A stretch of DNA of 64,000 nucleotides from an uncultured Halomonas sp. (GTDB lineage: Bacteria > Pseudomonadota > Gammaproteobacteria > Pseudomonadales > Halomonadaceae), in assembly GCF_947493865.1 (NCBI RefSeq), contig NZ_CANLTC010000001.1, positions 124,001 through 188,000 on the forward strand, written 5' to 3'. Positions 8,194 to 17,467 of this stretch are shown one piece after another. A program made the translations under genes and the position numbers. The notes beneath the pieces are model-generated. The model was given only the letters and a program-made list of their open reading frames with translations. It made no database searches and had not been told where the DNA came from. The stretch's first letter is position 1. Every line of letters starts with the position of its first letter.

Positions 8194-9009
8194 TCAATGA
8201 TGCGTTCCGACTTTAGCATGATCGCCGCCTACCAGATCCTCATAGGCATGCCAGCTGGCGTAACCCAGCACCGGCAGGATCACGGCGAGCCCGAGATAAA
8301 AAGTGACGAACCCAAGGATCGTGCAGCCGGTCAGGATGAGGGCCCATAGCAGCATGACGCGGAAGTTGTTCGTGACACTTTTCACGCTGGCCTCGATGCC
8401 TTCCATGAAGGTCAGATCGCGGTCCATGAGCGTGGGAATGGCGACCACACTGATGGCGAAAGCGCCGAACGCCAGGCTACCTCCCAGCACCGTTCCCGTC
8501 AGCATCATGCCGTAGCCTTCGGCGGTGGTGAAAAAGGCGATGAGCAGGGCCTCGGGGCTGGGGGCCGCCAGGCCGAAGAACAACGCAAACAACATCATCG
8601 ATAGATTGAACCAGGCGACGAAGAACAACAGCAGCATCAAGCCAATCATGGCCAGTTGCCCGGTGTGCGACGTCCATGCCTTCAAGGCGTCGCCCAACGA
8701 GGCTTGTTGCCCTTGCCCAAGACGACGGCTGATCCCGTAGCAGCCCACCGCCACCAGCGGGCCGACGAACATGAAGCCGCCCAGCAAGGCGGGTAGCCAG
8801 TGCCATAGCCCCAGCAGATAGGCTTCCACCGTGATGGCCATGCTCACTGCCACCCAGATCAACCCGTAAATTAGACTAGTCACGGGAACGCGCCGAAAAT
8901 CATCGATCCCTGCCATGAGCCAACGGCGTGGATGATCGACAGTGACACGATGAATGGTCAACTGCGACCCTCGAGGCGTTGAGATGTTCTTGTTAGTATC
9001 CACCATCAT
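8194..9009 (-). CDS. DUF2189 family integral membrane protein
   Basis: 271 aa. After a short polar N-terminus comes the DUF2189 opening (RRWLMAGIDDFRRVPVTSLIYGL, residues about 29-51), then about six hydrophobic spans. The family has no established biochemical role; some members lie near cytochrome oxidase genes. ATG codons at 9009 and 9006 are adjacent and either could be used; an AGGGG-like signal is upstream. It stands alone between the KGG gene and the usp gene, all on the minus strand. Confidence 0.85.
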   Translation of the reverse strand: MMVDTNKNISTPRGSQLTIHRVTVDHPRRWLMAGIDDFRRVPVTSLIYGLIWVAVSMAITVEAYLLGLWHWLPALLGGFMFVGPLVAVGCYGISRRLGQGQQASLGDALKAWTSHTGQLAMIGLMLLLFFVAWFNLSMMLFALFFGLAAPSPEALLIAFFTTAEGYGMMLTGTVLGGSLAFGAFAISVVAIPTLMDRDLTFMEGIEASVKSVTNNFRVMLLWALILTGCTILGFVTFYLGLAVILPVLGYASWHAYEDLVGGDHAKVGTHH

Positions 9010-9249
9010 AGCGCTACCCCTTGATACTGACTGCTCATTGCCGGTCCCATCCGCCTAGACAGCATCTCTGACACGCGGATGGCTTGTTCGGGATGAGGGA
9101 GCGGCACATCCGGAGATGTCGCGAAGGTGTTGGAGCAACGAATACGCCGGTCGCCAGCATGCCCACTTTTACTATAGTCGACCTTGCTGATCGCTGCATG
9201 AATGCCGACTAGGCTTCGCTGGTTTAACGAGTGACTCTGCTGCAAGCAT

Positions 9250-9282
9250 AAAAAAACGCCCGGCAGCATGAGCTACCGGGCG
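9250..9282 (-). terminator. Intrinsic terminator after usp
   Basis: An 11-base stem (9257-9267 with 9272-9282, one G.U pair, ATGA loop) is followed on the minus strand by seven T (A-run 9250-9256). It ends the TAXI transporter/usp transcript. Confidence 0.85.
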
Positions 9283-9301
9283 CTGTCGATATCACGTCAT
9301 G

Positions 9302-9730
9302 TCAGCGAACGATCAACACCGATACGCCAGAGTGGCGCATGACATGCTCGGCGTTGGGACCCAGCAGATAATCCGCAAACCGGCGTTTGTTATGGGACGC
9401 CATGACGACCAGGTCGGCGCCTACCGCCTTGACCGATTTGATGATGCCCTCGTAGGGGGAGCCATCGACGATCATGCAATGAGTCTCGATTTCGGCCGGA
9501 ACATGCTCTTTCACGAACGTCTGCTGGGTCTCGGCAAGCAACCTGTGCGCTTTTTTATGGAAGTCCGCAGGAAAATAACTCCCCACCAGGGGCATGCGGT
9601 AATCCGGCAAGACGGTAACCACGAAAAGCTCGGCATCAAAGGCCTTGCACAGCGCCAACGCTTCCGGCAAGGCTCTCTCCCAGGACTCGGCAGCGTCGAG
9701 ATCAATGGGCAACACGATCTTTTTGTGCAT
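9302..9730 (-). CDS. Universal stress protein, UspA/TeaD-like
   Basis: 142 aa, one Usp domain. The N-terminus MHKKIVLPIDL and the C-terminal nucleotide-binding region ASHNKRRF..LLGPNAEHV..HSGVSVLIVR are typical; the G-x2-G-x9-G(S/T) ATP loop is only partly kept. It starts 15 bases after the TAXI permease stop, so the two are co-transcribed. In Halomonas elongata the Usp TeaD follows the ectoine TRAP transporter TeaABC and tunes its activity; a similar regulatory role for this protein is inferred from position. Shine-Dalgarno AGAGGAAA. Confidence 0.88.
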   Translation of the reverse strand: MHKKIVLPIDLDAAESWERALPEALALCKAFDAELFVVTVLPDYRMPLVGSYFPADFHKKAHRLLAETQQTFVKEHVPAEIETHCMIVDGSPYEGIIKSVKAVGADLVVMASHNKRRFADYLLGPNAEHVMRHSGVSVLIVR

Positions 9731-9745
9731 GGTCGTTTCCTCTTC

Positions 9746-12331
9746 TTAGGCGGTAGCCGCCTGTGTGCGACGCCGACGCCGCTGCAGCAGTACGACTAGA
9801 GCAAATACCACAAGCCCCGGGATCCACATCCACTCCTTGTCCCAGCGCTCCACCGGCGCCCTTACGGATACGATTTCCTGATCGAATTCAAAGCCCAGCT
9901 CTTCGGCTTGACTGCCGAAGGTGGTCATGTCCACCAGCGTACGATCATCCTCCTGCATCAGCTCAAGCCCGAGGTTTTCCATCCGCTTGGCACCAGTGTC
10001 GCCTTCAGGTACCGGCACAAGCACCACGAAGCTGGTGGGATTGCCATAGGCATCGAGACCATCGATACGTACACGCAGGTTGCTGTTCTTGTCCACATTG
10101 CCCAAGGCCTGCTCGAACTGGCTCGGCGGTACATCACGGTAAGGGTCGTGAATCATGTCCATCCAGAAACCGGGGCGGAACAGCGTGAAGGCGACCAGCA
10201 ACAGCAACAGGCTCTCGTACCAGCGGTTACGCGTCAGCATGTAGCCCTGGGTCGCCGCGGCAAAAATCAGCATCGCAAAGGTTGCGACAATGAATATCAC
10301 CACACCCTGCAAGGGACTCACATCGATCAGCAGCAGCTCGGTATTGAAGATAAACAGGAACGGGAGCGCGGCGGTGCGCAGGCTGTAGTAAAACGCCTGA
10401 AAACCGGTCCGAATCGGATCTCCCCCCGACACCGCCGCGGCCGCAAAGGATGCAAGTCCTACTGGCGGCGTGACATCCGCCATGATGCCGAAATAGAACA
10501 CGAACAGGTGCACGGCAATCAGCGGTACGATCAGGCCGTTCTGCTGCCCCAGGGACACGACGACCGGTGCAAGAAGCGCCGAGACCACGATGTAATTGGC
10601 GGTGGTCGGCAACCCCATGCCGAGAATCAGGCTGAGCACGGCGGTGAGCAACAGGATCAGCAGCAGATTACCCATGGACAGGGTTTCGACCAGATCCGCC
10701 AATACCAATCCCACGCCGGTTTGAGACACCGCGCCAACGATGATACCCGCTGCCGCAGTGGCAATACCGATCCCGATCATGTTGCGCGCGCCGGCAATCA
10801 ATCCATCCCACAGCTCGACAAAGCCGCGCTTGATGTCTGCCGCCATGTCGCTTTGACCACGAAAGAGCGCATTGATCGGGCGCTGGGTGATCATGATGAA
10901 AATCATCAACATGGTGGCCCAGAAGGCGGAAAGCCCTGGGGATAGGCGCTCTACCATCAGACACCACACCAGCACGACGACCGGCAGAATGTAGTGCAAC
11001 CCGACCATGACCGTGGGTTTGGTCTGGGGCAGCTCGGTAATATCATCATTGGGATCGTCTATCTGAAGTTCTGGATATTGCGCACCCAGCTTCAGCAGCA
11101 GTACATAGACGATGGCCAGCACGACAGCCGCGACCCAGGGGGTAGCCTCCCCCAGCACTGGCTTCAACCAGCCCAGGCCATAGTAGACCGCAAAGGACAA
11201 GGTCATCAGCAGCAATAGGCCTGTTAGAAAACCAATGATCTTGCGCAACCAGGGCTTGGCCGGATTGCTGCTTTCGAGCCCTTTCATGCCCGCCTTGAGC
11301 GCTTCGAGATGGACGATATAGATCAAGGCGATATAGGAAATCAGGGCCGGCAGGAAGGCGTGCTTGATGACCTCGACATAGGAAATGCCGACGTACTCCA
11401 CCATCAGGAAGGCGGCGGCCCCCATGACCGGCGGCATGATCTGGCCGTTGACGGAGGACGCCACTTCGACCGCACCGGCCTTCTCGGCGGAAAAACCGAC
11501 GCGCTTCATCATGGGAATGGTGAATGTACCCGTGGTCACCGTATTGGCAATCGAGGAACCCGAGATCAGGCCCGTCATGCCCGAAGCCACCACCGCTGCC
11601 TTGGCGGGCCCGCCGCGATAATGACCCAACAGGGAAAATGCCACCTTGATGAAGTAATTGCCCGCACCGGCCTTTTCGAGCAAGGCGCCAAACAGCACGA
11701 ACAGAAAGACGAAGCTGGTCGATACCCCCAGGGCGATACCGAAGACCCCTTGGGTCGTCAGCCACTGGTGATTGACCAGGCCATACAGACTCACCCCTTG
11801 ATGGGCAAGCATGGCCGGCATGTACTGGCCGGCAAGAGAATAGATCAAAAATACCAGCGCCACGATCATCAAGGGTGGGCCGAGCGCGCGCCGGGTACCT
11901 TCGAGCAGCAGCACCAGCCCCATCACCCCAACGATGACATCCTGCAGGATGGGTGCCCCAGGGCGCTGCGACAACTGATCGTAGAAAATATAGATATAGG
12001 CTGCGGCAAACGCCGCCGCAATGCCCAGGACCCAGTCCAGAAGAGGCACCCGATCCCGGGGCGAGCGTTTGAGCGCCGGATAGGCCATGTAGGCCAGGAA
12101 CAGCGCAAAGGTCAGATGGATAGAACGCGTTTCGGTAGCGCTGAAGACGCCAAACCCCACCATGTAAGGAATCGGCGACGCTATCCATAGCTGGAATAGT
12201 GACCAGGCAGTCGCAAGACCCAAGAAGAGCTTGTTGGGTACGCCGCTGAGCGAGCGGGACCCTGTATCGGTGGAAAGCAGATCATCCAGATCCTTCGATG
12301 AAGAAGACGTCTGCTGTTTATCTTCAGCCAT
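9746..12331 (-). CDS. TAXI-type TRAP transporter fused permease (DctQ-DctM fusion)
   Basis: 861 aa. The N-terminal part (about residues 25-190) carries the small-permease spans, the central 200-700 the large DctM-like permease with repeated membrane segments and the motif GMGLPTTANYIV, and a polar loop near 740-835 precedes a last span. Fused permeases of this length are the rule for TAXI systems, which import substrate by Na+-driven secondary transport using a periplasmic binding protein, here the gene at 12482. Substrate unknown; glutamate and other carboxylates are known for the family. Shine-Dalgarno AGGGAA before the ATG. Confidence 0.9.
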   Translation of the reverse strand: MAEDKQQTSSSSKDLDDLLSTDTGSRSLSGVPNKLFLGLATAWSLFQLWIASPIPYMVGFGVFSATETRSIHLTFALFLAYMAYPALKRSPRDRVPLLDWVLGIAAAFAAAYIYIFYDQLSQRPGAPILQDVIVGVMGLVLLLEGTRRALGPPLMIVALVFLIYSLAGQYMPAMLAHQGVSLYGLVNHQWLTTQGVFGIALGVSTSFVFLFVLFGALLEKAGAGNYFIKVAFSLLGHYRGGPAKAAVVASGMTGLISGSSIANTVTTGTFTIPMMKRVGFSAEKAGAVEVASSVNGQIMPPVMGAAAFLMVEYVGISYVEVIKHAFLPALISYIALIYIVHLEALKAGMKGLESSNPAKPWLRKIIGFLTGLLLLMTLSFAVYYGLGWLKPVLGEATPWVAAVVLAIVYVLLLKLGAQYPELQIDDPNDDITELPQTKPTVMVGLHYILPVVVLVWCLMVERLSPGLSAFWATMLMIFIMITQRPINALFRGQSDMAADIKRGFVELWDGLIAGARNMIGIGIATAAAGIIVGAVSQTGVGLVLADLVETLSMGNLLLILLLTAVLSLILGMGLPTTANYIVVSALLAPVVVSLGQQNGLIVPLIAVHLFVFYFGIMADVTPPVGLASFAAAAVSGGDPIRTGFQAFYYSLRTAALPFLFIFNTELLLIDVSPLQGVVIFIVATFAMLIFAAATQGYMLTRNRWYESLLLLLVAFTLFRPGFWMDMIHDPYRDVPPSQFEQALGNVDKNSNLRVRIDGLDAYGNPTSFVVLVPVPEGDTGAKRMENLGLELMQEDDRTLVDMTTFGSQAEELGFEFDQEIVSVRAPVERWDKEWMWIPGLVVFALVVLLQRRRRRTQAATA

Positions 12332-12399
12332 GTTGTTTCCCTACTTATCGATAGCGGCACAAGAACATTGTAGAGCTCTCCTGCAACATCCCCTAGACC

Positions 12400-12434
12400 A
12401 AAAGATGCGCGAGGCCAATTGGCGCCCGCGCATC
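12400..12434 (-). terminator. Attenuating hairpin between binding protein and permease genes
   Basis: GATGCGCG and CGCGCATC (12404-12411, 12427-12434) enclose a second small palindrome CCAATTGG. On the minus strand the stem is followed by TTTT. A weak terminator here would let the binding protein be made in excess over the permease, common in such operons. Confidence 0.55.
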
Positions 12435-12481
12435 CCTGTCATGTCAACGACCGATTACCGTGGTCGATGTCATAAACACTA

Positions 12482-13456
12482 TCATTCGATCCAGCCACGC
12501 TCCTTGTAATAACGCTCTGCACCTTCATGCAGCGGCGCAGTCAACCCTTCGCTGACCATCTGCTCGGGCTCGAGGGTAGAGAAAGCGGGATGCAGACGCT
12601 TGAAACGATCGAAGTTATCGAAAACGGCCTTGACGGTTGTGTAGACCACATCCGCATCCGTGTTGGCATCTGTTAGAAGGGTCGCTGCCACACCAAAGGT
12701 TTCGGTATCCTCATCGTTGCCCTTGTACAAGCCACCGGGAATTGTCGACTTGGTGTAGTACGGATACTCCTCTACCAGCTTGTCGACTTCCTCGCCAGTG
12801 ATCGGCACGAGATTGGCATCTACCGTGGTAGTGGCTTCCTGAATCGAACCGTTGGGGTGACCCACCACATAGGCCATGGCATCGATGTTGTTGTCCGCCA
12901 GAGCAGAGGCCATTTCGGCGGCGGTCAGCTCCGAGGCCAACGAGTAGTCGTCCATGGTCCAGCCTTTGGCATCCATCAGCACTTCCATGGTGGCGCGCTG
13001 TCCAGAACCGGGATTGCCGACATTGACTCGCTTGCCCTTGAGATCGTCAAACGACTCGATATTCGCATCTGCCCGGGCCAGTATCGTCAGCGGCTCACCG
13101 TGCATGGCGAAGACCGAACGCAACTCCTCGAAAGGCTGATCGAAGTTGTCTTCACCGTTATAGGCGCGATAAGCCACATCCGATTGCACGACACCCATGT
13201 CCAGTTCACTGGACTTCAGGCCGTTGACGTTGGCAACCGAACCGCCGGTGGAGGGCGCATTACATTTGATGTTGGCGTCCTTGACGCGGTTGACCATCCG
13301 ACAGACCGATTGGCCCACCACATAATAGACCCCGGTTTGCCCTCCGGTACCGATGGTAATGAACTTCTGCTCCTGGGCCATGGCTGGCGCAGAGAACATT
13401 GCTGCACTGAGTAGCGCACCTGAAGCTAATGCTGCAGAGAAGAAATGACGTTTCAT
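12482..13456 (-). CDS. TAXI family TRAP transporter substrate-binding protein
   Basis: 324 aa from the ATG at 13456, chosen for its GAGG signal and because it begins directly with a signal peptide (MKRHFF..MFSAPAMA, cleavage about residue 27). The mature part opens with the TAXI hallmark ITIGTGGQTGVYYVVG, followed by CRMVNR and, about 90 residues on, a QSD motif. The product is secreted to the periplasm and hands its ligand to the fused permease downstream. An attenuator hairpin separates the two genes. Confidence 0.9.
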   Translation of the reverse strand: MKRHFFSAALASGALLSAAMFSAPAMAQEQKFITIGTGGQTGVYYVVGQSVCRMVNRVKDANIKCNAPSTGGSVANVNGLKSSELDMGVVQSDVAYRAYNGEDNFDQPFEELRSVFAMHGEPLTILARADANIESFDDLKGKRVNVGNPGSGQRATMEVLMDAKGWTMDDYSLASELTAAEMASALADNNIDAMAYVVGHPNGSIQEATTTVDANLVPITGEEVDKLVEEYPYYTKSTIPGGLYKGNDEDTETFGVAATLLTDANTDADVVYTTVKAVFDNFDRFKRLHPAFSTLEPEQMVSEGLTAPLHEGAERYYKERGWIE

Positions 13457-13963
13457 GCAAGATACCTCATGAATTTGCATTATTGTAAAACACTGGTGTG
13501 AAGCGTTATTCGCAATCGCCTACAAGTATTCGCCTTAGTCGATTCCGCTGCAATCGCATCGCCTTGAAAGTGCTTACCAGAGGTTTGCATCCTTTTTGGC
13601 GATTCCGTTTGCAGCAGTGACATCGACGGTTACCGGCATTGCGTACCCTGATTCCCGACCAAGCCGACCATCCATCTGGCATCGGGTATCGTTTTGCAAA
13701 CATACCGACTCTACCGACCTGGTGCAAAAGGCATTGCTAAACTTGCATTATAAACATCAACCCGGTTACGGGTAGGTTCTTTTCAAAGGATAGCCCAGAG
13801 ACAGGGTTTACAACACGTTAAACTTGCGTTGAACCAACGTCGTATCTCGAAGTCGAGAGCGCCCTTCCCGCCATCGAAACCGCACTGGAATTGCCTGTTC
13901 ACCGCTCTGGCCGTACCTAAGGCAATGGCACCGCACCGATCTTTTCGCGACTGAAACCACCGA
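13457..13963. other. 507-base gap without a supported gene
   Basis: The stretch separates two minus-strand TRAP systems. It must hold the promoter of the TAXI binding protein near 13457-13520 (AT-rich, with a TACAAT-like hexamer) and the 3' end of the DctPQM transcript. Short open frames (13506-13727, 13783-14037) have no convincing start signal or protein character. Confidence 0.5.
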
Positions 13964-15259
13964 CTAAACGGAATAGCCCAGCACCCGGGGAAGCCACAGG
14001 GCAATCTCCGGAAACAGCGCCACCAGCAGCAATGCACCGCCCATGGCCACGACGAACACCAGCGCCCAGCCCAGGGTCTGCTCGAGACGAATCTTTGCCA
14101 CTTCCGTGGTCACCATCAAATTGACCGCGACCGGTGGCGTGAACTGGCCGATGGCAATGTTCATCGCCAACAGAATACCGAACCACACCGGATTCCAGCC
14201 GAAATGCTGCATCACCGGTACCAGAATGGGCATCAGGATCAGATAGATGGAAATGGCATCCAGCAACATGCCCGCCAATAGCACCGCCAGCATGATCAAT
14301 ACCAGCAGCACCGCGCCATTGTCGGACAGGGCGATCAACCACTGTGCCATGTGCCGGAAGGTACCCAGCATGGTGCCTGCCCAGGCAAAGATGCCCGCCA
14401 GGGCGATGATCAGCATCACCACCCCGGAGATCGTCGCCGCCTCGCCGAATAGCCGCCACAGCTCGCGCCAGTCGAGTTCCCGTGTAATGAACAGGCCCAC
14501 CAAGACCCCATAGGCCACCGCCACCACCGCCGCTTCCGTCGGCGTGAACAGGCCGCTGCGCAGCCCGCCCAGGATGATCACTGGAGCGAACAGCGCCGGC
14601 AACGCCTGGCGAAAGCTCTGCCCCAGCGGCGGTCGTTCAACCTCTGCGGGCGCTTCCCAACCGTAACGGCGCGACAGCCAGAAGGCCGGCACCAGCAGCG
14701 AAAGCCCGGCGAGAATGCCCGGAAACAGACCCGCGGCGAACAGGGCGCGCAGATCGACACCCGGAACCACAATGGAATACAGGATCAATGCTACCGAGGG
14801 GGGAATGAGAATCGCCGTGGAAGCCGAGGCGGCAATCAGCGTGGCGGAAAACGGCTTGGGATAGCCGGCCCGGGTCATGCTCGGCAGCATCACCATGGCA
14901 ACGGCAGCGGCATCCGCCGGCCCGGAGCCACTCATGCCGCCCATGATCATGCACACCAGCACTGCTACCAGGGCCAAGCCACCATGACGCGGGCCGATCA
15001 GGGCCTGAGCGAAGCGCACCAGCCGCGCCGCCACCCCGGCCCGCTCGAAGATCAAACCGGTAAGGATGAACAAGGGTATGGCGATCAGCGGATACTTGGC
15101 GATGCTGTTGTAGGTGTTGGTGCCCAGGGTGGCCAGCATCATCGGCGACAGACCGCTGACGATCCCCACCGCACCGGCAAGCCCCAGGGAGAGCGCCACT
15201 GGTATGCCAGCGATCAGCAGTGCCAAAAAACTCAGAATCATCCATAGATCAGGACTCAT
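13964..15259 (-). CDS. TRAP transporter large permease, DctM family
   Basis: 431 aa from the ATG at 15259 (MSPDLWM), preferred over an upstream GTG because GGAAGG lies just before it. Hydrophobic throughout with about 12 spans; motifs GMSGSGPADAAAVAMVMLP and, near the C-terminus, GQFTPPVAVNLMV are typical of DctM. The start overlaps the end of the DctQ gene by 11 bases, indicating translational coupling. It provides the transport channel of the DctPQM system. Substrate unknown; organic acids are usual. Confidence 0.9.
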   Translation of the reverse strand: MSPDLWMILSFLALLIAGIPVALSLGLAGAVGIVSGLSPMMLATLGTNTYNSIAKYPLIAIPLFILTGLIFERAGVAARLVRFAQALIGPRHGGLALVAVLVCMIMGGMSGSGPADAAAVAMVMLPSMTRAGYPKPFSATLIAASASTAILIPPSVALILYSIVVPGVDLRALFAAGLFPGILAGLSLLVPAFWLSRRYGWEAPAEVERPPLGQSFRQALPALFAPVIILGGLRSGLFTPTEAAVVAVAYGVLVGLFITRELDWRELWRLFGEAATISGVVMLIIALAGIFAWAGTMLGTFRHMAQWLIALSDNGAVLLVLIMLAVLLAGMLLDAISIYLILMPILVPVMQHFGWNPVWFGILLAMNIAIGQFTPPVAVNLMVTTEVAKIRLEQTLGWALVFVVAMGGALLLVALFPEIALWLPRVLGYSV

Positions 15260-15728
15260 CGTCGAGCCTTCCACGCAGGCGATCCAGGGTCTGCTGCGCC
15301 AAGCGCAGCAGCATCAAGGCGGCCAGTATCGGTAGCCAGATCAGGTACCACCACTGGGGCAGGCCAAGCCCCGGCGATTGGGTCTGCCACTGGTACTCTT
15401 CCAGGGTCAGCTTGGCGCCGAACCATAGAATCAGACCCAGCACCGCAGCCCCGGCAAGCCCCTGAAAAACGATCAATACACGACGTGGCCCTTCCGGCAG
15501 GGCGCGCTCCAATAGGCTGATGCGCACATGACGATTGCGCCGCAGGGCCACCGCCGCGCCGGCGAACGTCAGCACCACCAGCAGAAACACCGAGATTTCC
15601 TCGGTGAAGGCGAAAGACGCATTGGTCACATAGCGCACCACCACGTTACCCAGGCTGATCATGGCGATGACCACCAGCGCCAAAGTCGCCAGGATTCGCT
15701 CGAGCCGAGCATCCGTTTGGAGTTTCAT
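15249..15728 (-). CDS. TRAP transporter small permease, DctQ family
   Basis: 159 aa from the ATG at 15728, selected for its AGGGA signal; longer upstream frames lie inside the dctP gene and do not look like protein. Four hydrophobic segments, with the DctQ-type FTEEISVFLLVVLTFAGAAVALRRNRHVRI in the middle. The small subunit helps assemble the DctM permease and couples it to the binding protein. Order dctP-dctQ-dctM, all on the minus strand. Confidence 0.88.
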   Translation of the reverse strand: MKLQTDARLERILATLALVVIAMISLGNVVVRYVTNASFAFTEEISVFLLVVLTFAGAAVALRRNRHVRISLLERALPEGPRRVLIVFQGLAGAAVLGLILWFGAKLTLEEYQWQTQSPGLGLPQWWYLIWLPILAALMLLRLAQQTLDRLRGRLDDES

Positions 15729-15801
15729 GATTTGATCCCTTGACACAAGACCGGCCTCGTCTCGAGGCCGGTCAGTTACCATCGAAATAGCAGGCAGTGT
15801 T

Positions 15802-16809
15802 TCAGCGCTTTTCCACTGCCTGGCGCGCCGTCTCGACCAGCTCCTCACCGATCTGCGGCGTCCACTCCTCATACACGCTATGAGTCGCATCCACGAAGGC
15901 CTGACGCTGCTCCTCGGTAAGTTCACTGACCTCGACACCACGCTCCTTGATGGCTGCCAGGCGATCATCCTTTTGCTCACGGGACATCTCGATTTCCCAT
16001 TGGCCCGCATCGATCGCCGCCTGACGCAGAAGCTCGCGGTCTTCTTCGGAGAGTTGCTGCCAGATTCGCTGATTGACGGCAAAGATAAGCGGGTCGTTCA
16101 TATAGTGCCACAGGGTCAGGTATTTCTGCCCCACCTGATCGATGCGCGCCACGTCGAACACGGACAGCGGATTCTCCTGGCCATCCACGGCGCCGGTGGT
16201 CAATGCCGGCTTGGCATCCGCCCAGCTCATCTGGGTCGGGTTGGCGCCAAGGGCGGTGAAGGTATCCTGGAACAACGGCGAGCCGACCACACGAATCTTC
16301 AAGCCGTCGAGATCAGCCGGGGACGTAATCGGCTGTTTCGAATTGGAGAGTTCGCGAAACCCATTCTCGCCCCAGGCCAGGGGCATCACGCCACGGGATT
16401 CAATGGCATCGAAGACCCTCTGCCCGGCCTCGCCGCCGGTGATGGCATCCACCGCGTCGGTGTCCGGCATCAGAAACGGCAGCGAGAACAGATTGAGTTC
16501 CGGCACCTGGGGCGACCAGTTGATGGTCGAGCCCACGGCCATGTCGATCAGCCCCTGGCGCATCGCCGAAAACTCCCGGGTCTGGTCGCCATTGACCAGC
16601 TGGGAATTGGGATAAACGCGCAGGGTGATCTCACCCTCGGAGCGCACCTCGACCAGTTCCGCCCATTTCTCCGCGGCCTGCCCCCAGGGGAAGTCGGCGG
16701 AGAGGACAGTAGAGACGGAATACTCCCGCGCCTGAGCGCTCAGAGAAAAGCAAAGGAGCCCGGCACTCAAAGCGGTGGCGGAAAGAGATAGCAAGCGGCG
16801 GGTCAACAT
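15802..16809 (-). CDS. TRAP transporter substrate-binding protein, DctP family
   Basis: 335 aa from the ATG at 16809, which has AAGGAA upstream and opens a signal peptide (MLTRRLL..LSLSAQA, cleavage near residue 28). Core family signatures: DLDGLKIRVVGSPLFQDTFTALGANPTQMSW and TGAVDGQENPLSVF, containing the arginine that binds the ligand carboxylate. It is the periplasmic receptor for the DctQM permease downstream. The ligand is probably an organic acid; the exact compound cannot be read. Confidence 0.9.
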   Translation of the reverse strand: MLTRRLLSLSATALSAGLLCFSLSAQAREYSVSTVLSADFPWGQAAEKWAELVEVRSEGEITLRVYPNSQLVNGDQTREFSAMRQGLIDMAVGSTINWSPQVPELNLFSLPFLMPDTDAVDAITGGEAGQRVFDAIESRGVMPLAWGENGFRELSNSKQPITSPADLDGLKIRVVGSPLFQDTFTALGANPTQMSWADAKPALTTGAVDGQENPLSVFDVARIDQVGQKYLTLWHYMNDPLIFAVNQRIWQQLSEEDRELLRQAAIDAGQWEIEMSREQKDDRLAAIKERGVEVSELTEEQRQAFVDATHSVYEEWTPQIGEELVETARQAVEKR

Positions 16810-16903
16810 GGGCGATTTCCTTACGTAGGCCGAGCAGGCAGCCTGTTGTTGTCGGTTGGACATTCATTGTAGAAAAAGCACGCTCATGGGGGAAAGCGCA
16901 TTT

Positions 16904-17380
16904 TCAAGGAAGCATCAGACGGTCTCCGACCTCGATGCCGCGCGCGTCGAAATACCCCGCGTTGACTTCAAGCGCCGCGTGAAACGGCACCCCGGCAGGA
17001 TAGGAGGGGCACCTTGCAGCCTGCTCGCTTTCGCAGGGCGGCATGGTGTGAATGGCGCGGATTTCACCGTCATCTTCGAGAAAAGCAATGTCCAGCGGGA
17101 TGCGGGTACGGTACATCCAGAATCCGCTAGCGGAGGGCTGCTCTTGCTCATAGACGAACAGCATGCCGGCATCATCCGGCAAATGATCGCGCTCCATCAG
17201 GCCGAAGGAGCGCTGCTGGGGGGTACGGGCGATCTCGACGTCGAGACGATGCCGTCCATTTTCCCCTTCGATGACGATGTCACCTCGTTCTAGCGCCCAG
17301 GCCGGAAACATGAGGCAGGACGCGGCGAGTAATATCATCGAGATAATAGAAAAACCAGGTCGTTTGTTTATCTTGTCCAT
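16904..17380 (-). CDS. DUF192 family secreted protein
   Basis: 158 aa with an N-terminal hydrophobic segment (residues about 10-29, ending PAWA) reading as a signal peptide. The rest is a single DUF192 domain: RTPQQRSFGLMERDHLPDDAGMLF, then IPLDIAFLEDDGEI, AALEVNAGYFDARGI. The family is a small beta-rich fold with no agreed function. Same strand as dctPQM, 94 bases upstream of it, so read-through is possible. The start has GAGG upstream. Confidence 0.85.
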   Translation of the reverse strand: MDKINKRPGFSIISMILLAASCLMFPAWALERGDIVIEGENGRHRLDVEIARTPQQRSFGLMERDHLPDDAGMLFVYEQEQPSASGFWMYRTRIPLDIAFLEDDGEIRAIHTMPPCESEQAARCPSYPAGVPFHAALEVNAGYFDARGIEVGDRLMLP

Positions 17381-17467
17381 GCCACCTCGCCAAGCGATGT
17401 TTATTCGAAACCCCTTCTCCAGGTCTCTATACTGGCGCCCGCCTTACCTTTCAATCAAGGACGATTC

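Noticed and set aside
13506..14037. Small genes in the gap between the two TRAP systems
   Set aside because: Open frames have no ribosome site and Arg/Cys/Trp-rich sequences unlike real proteins.
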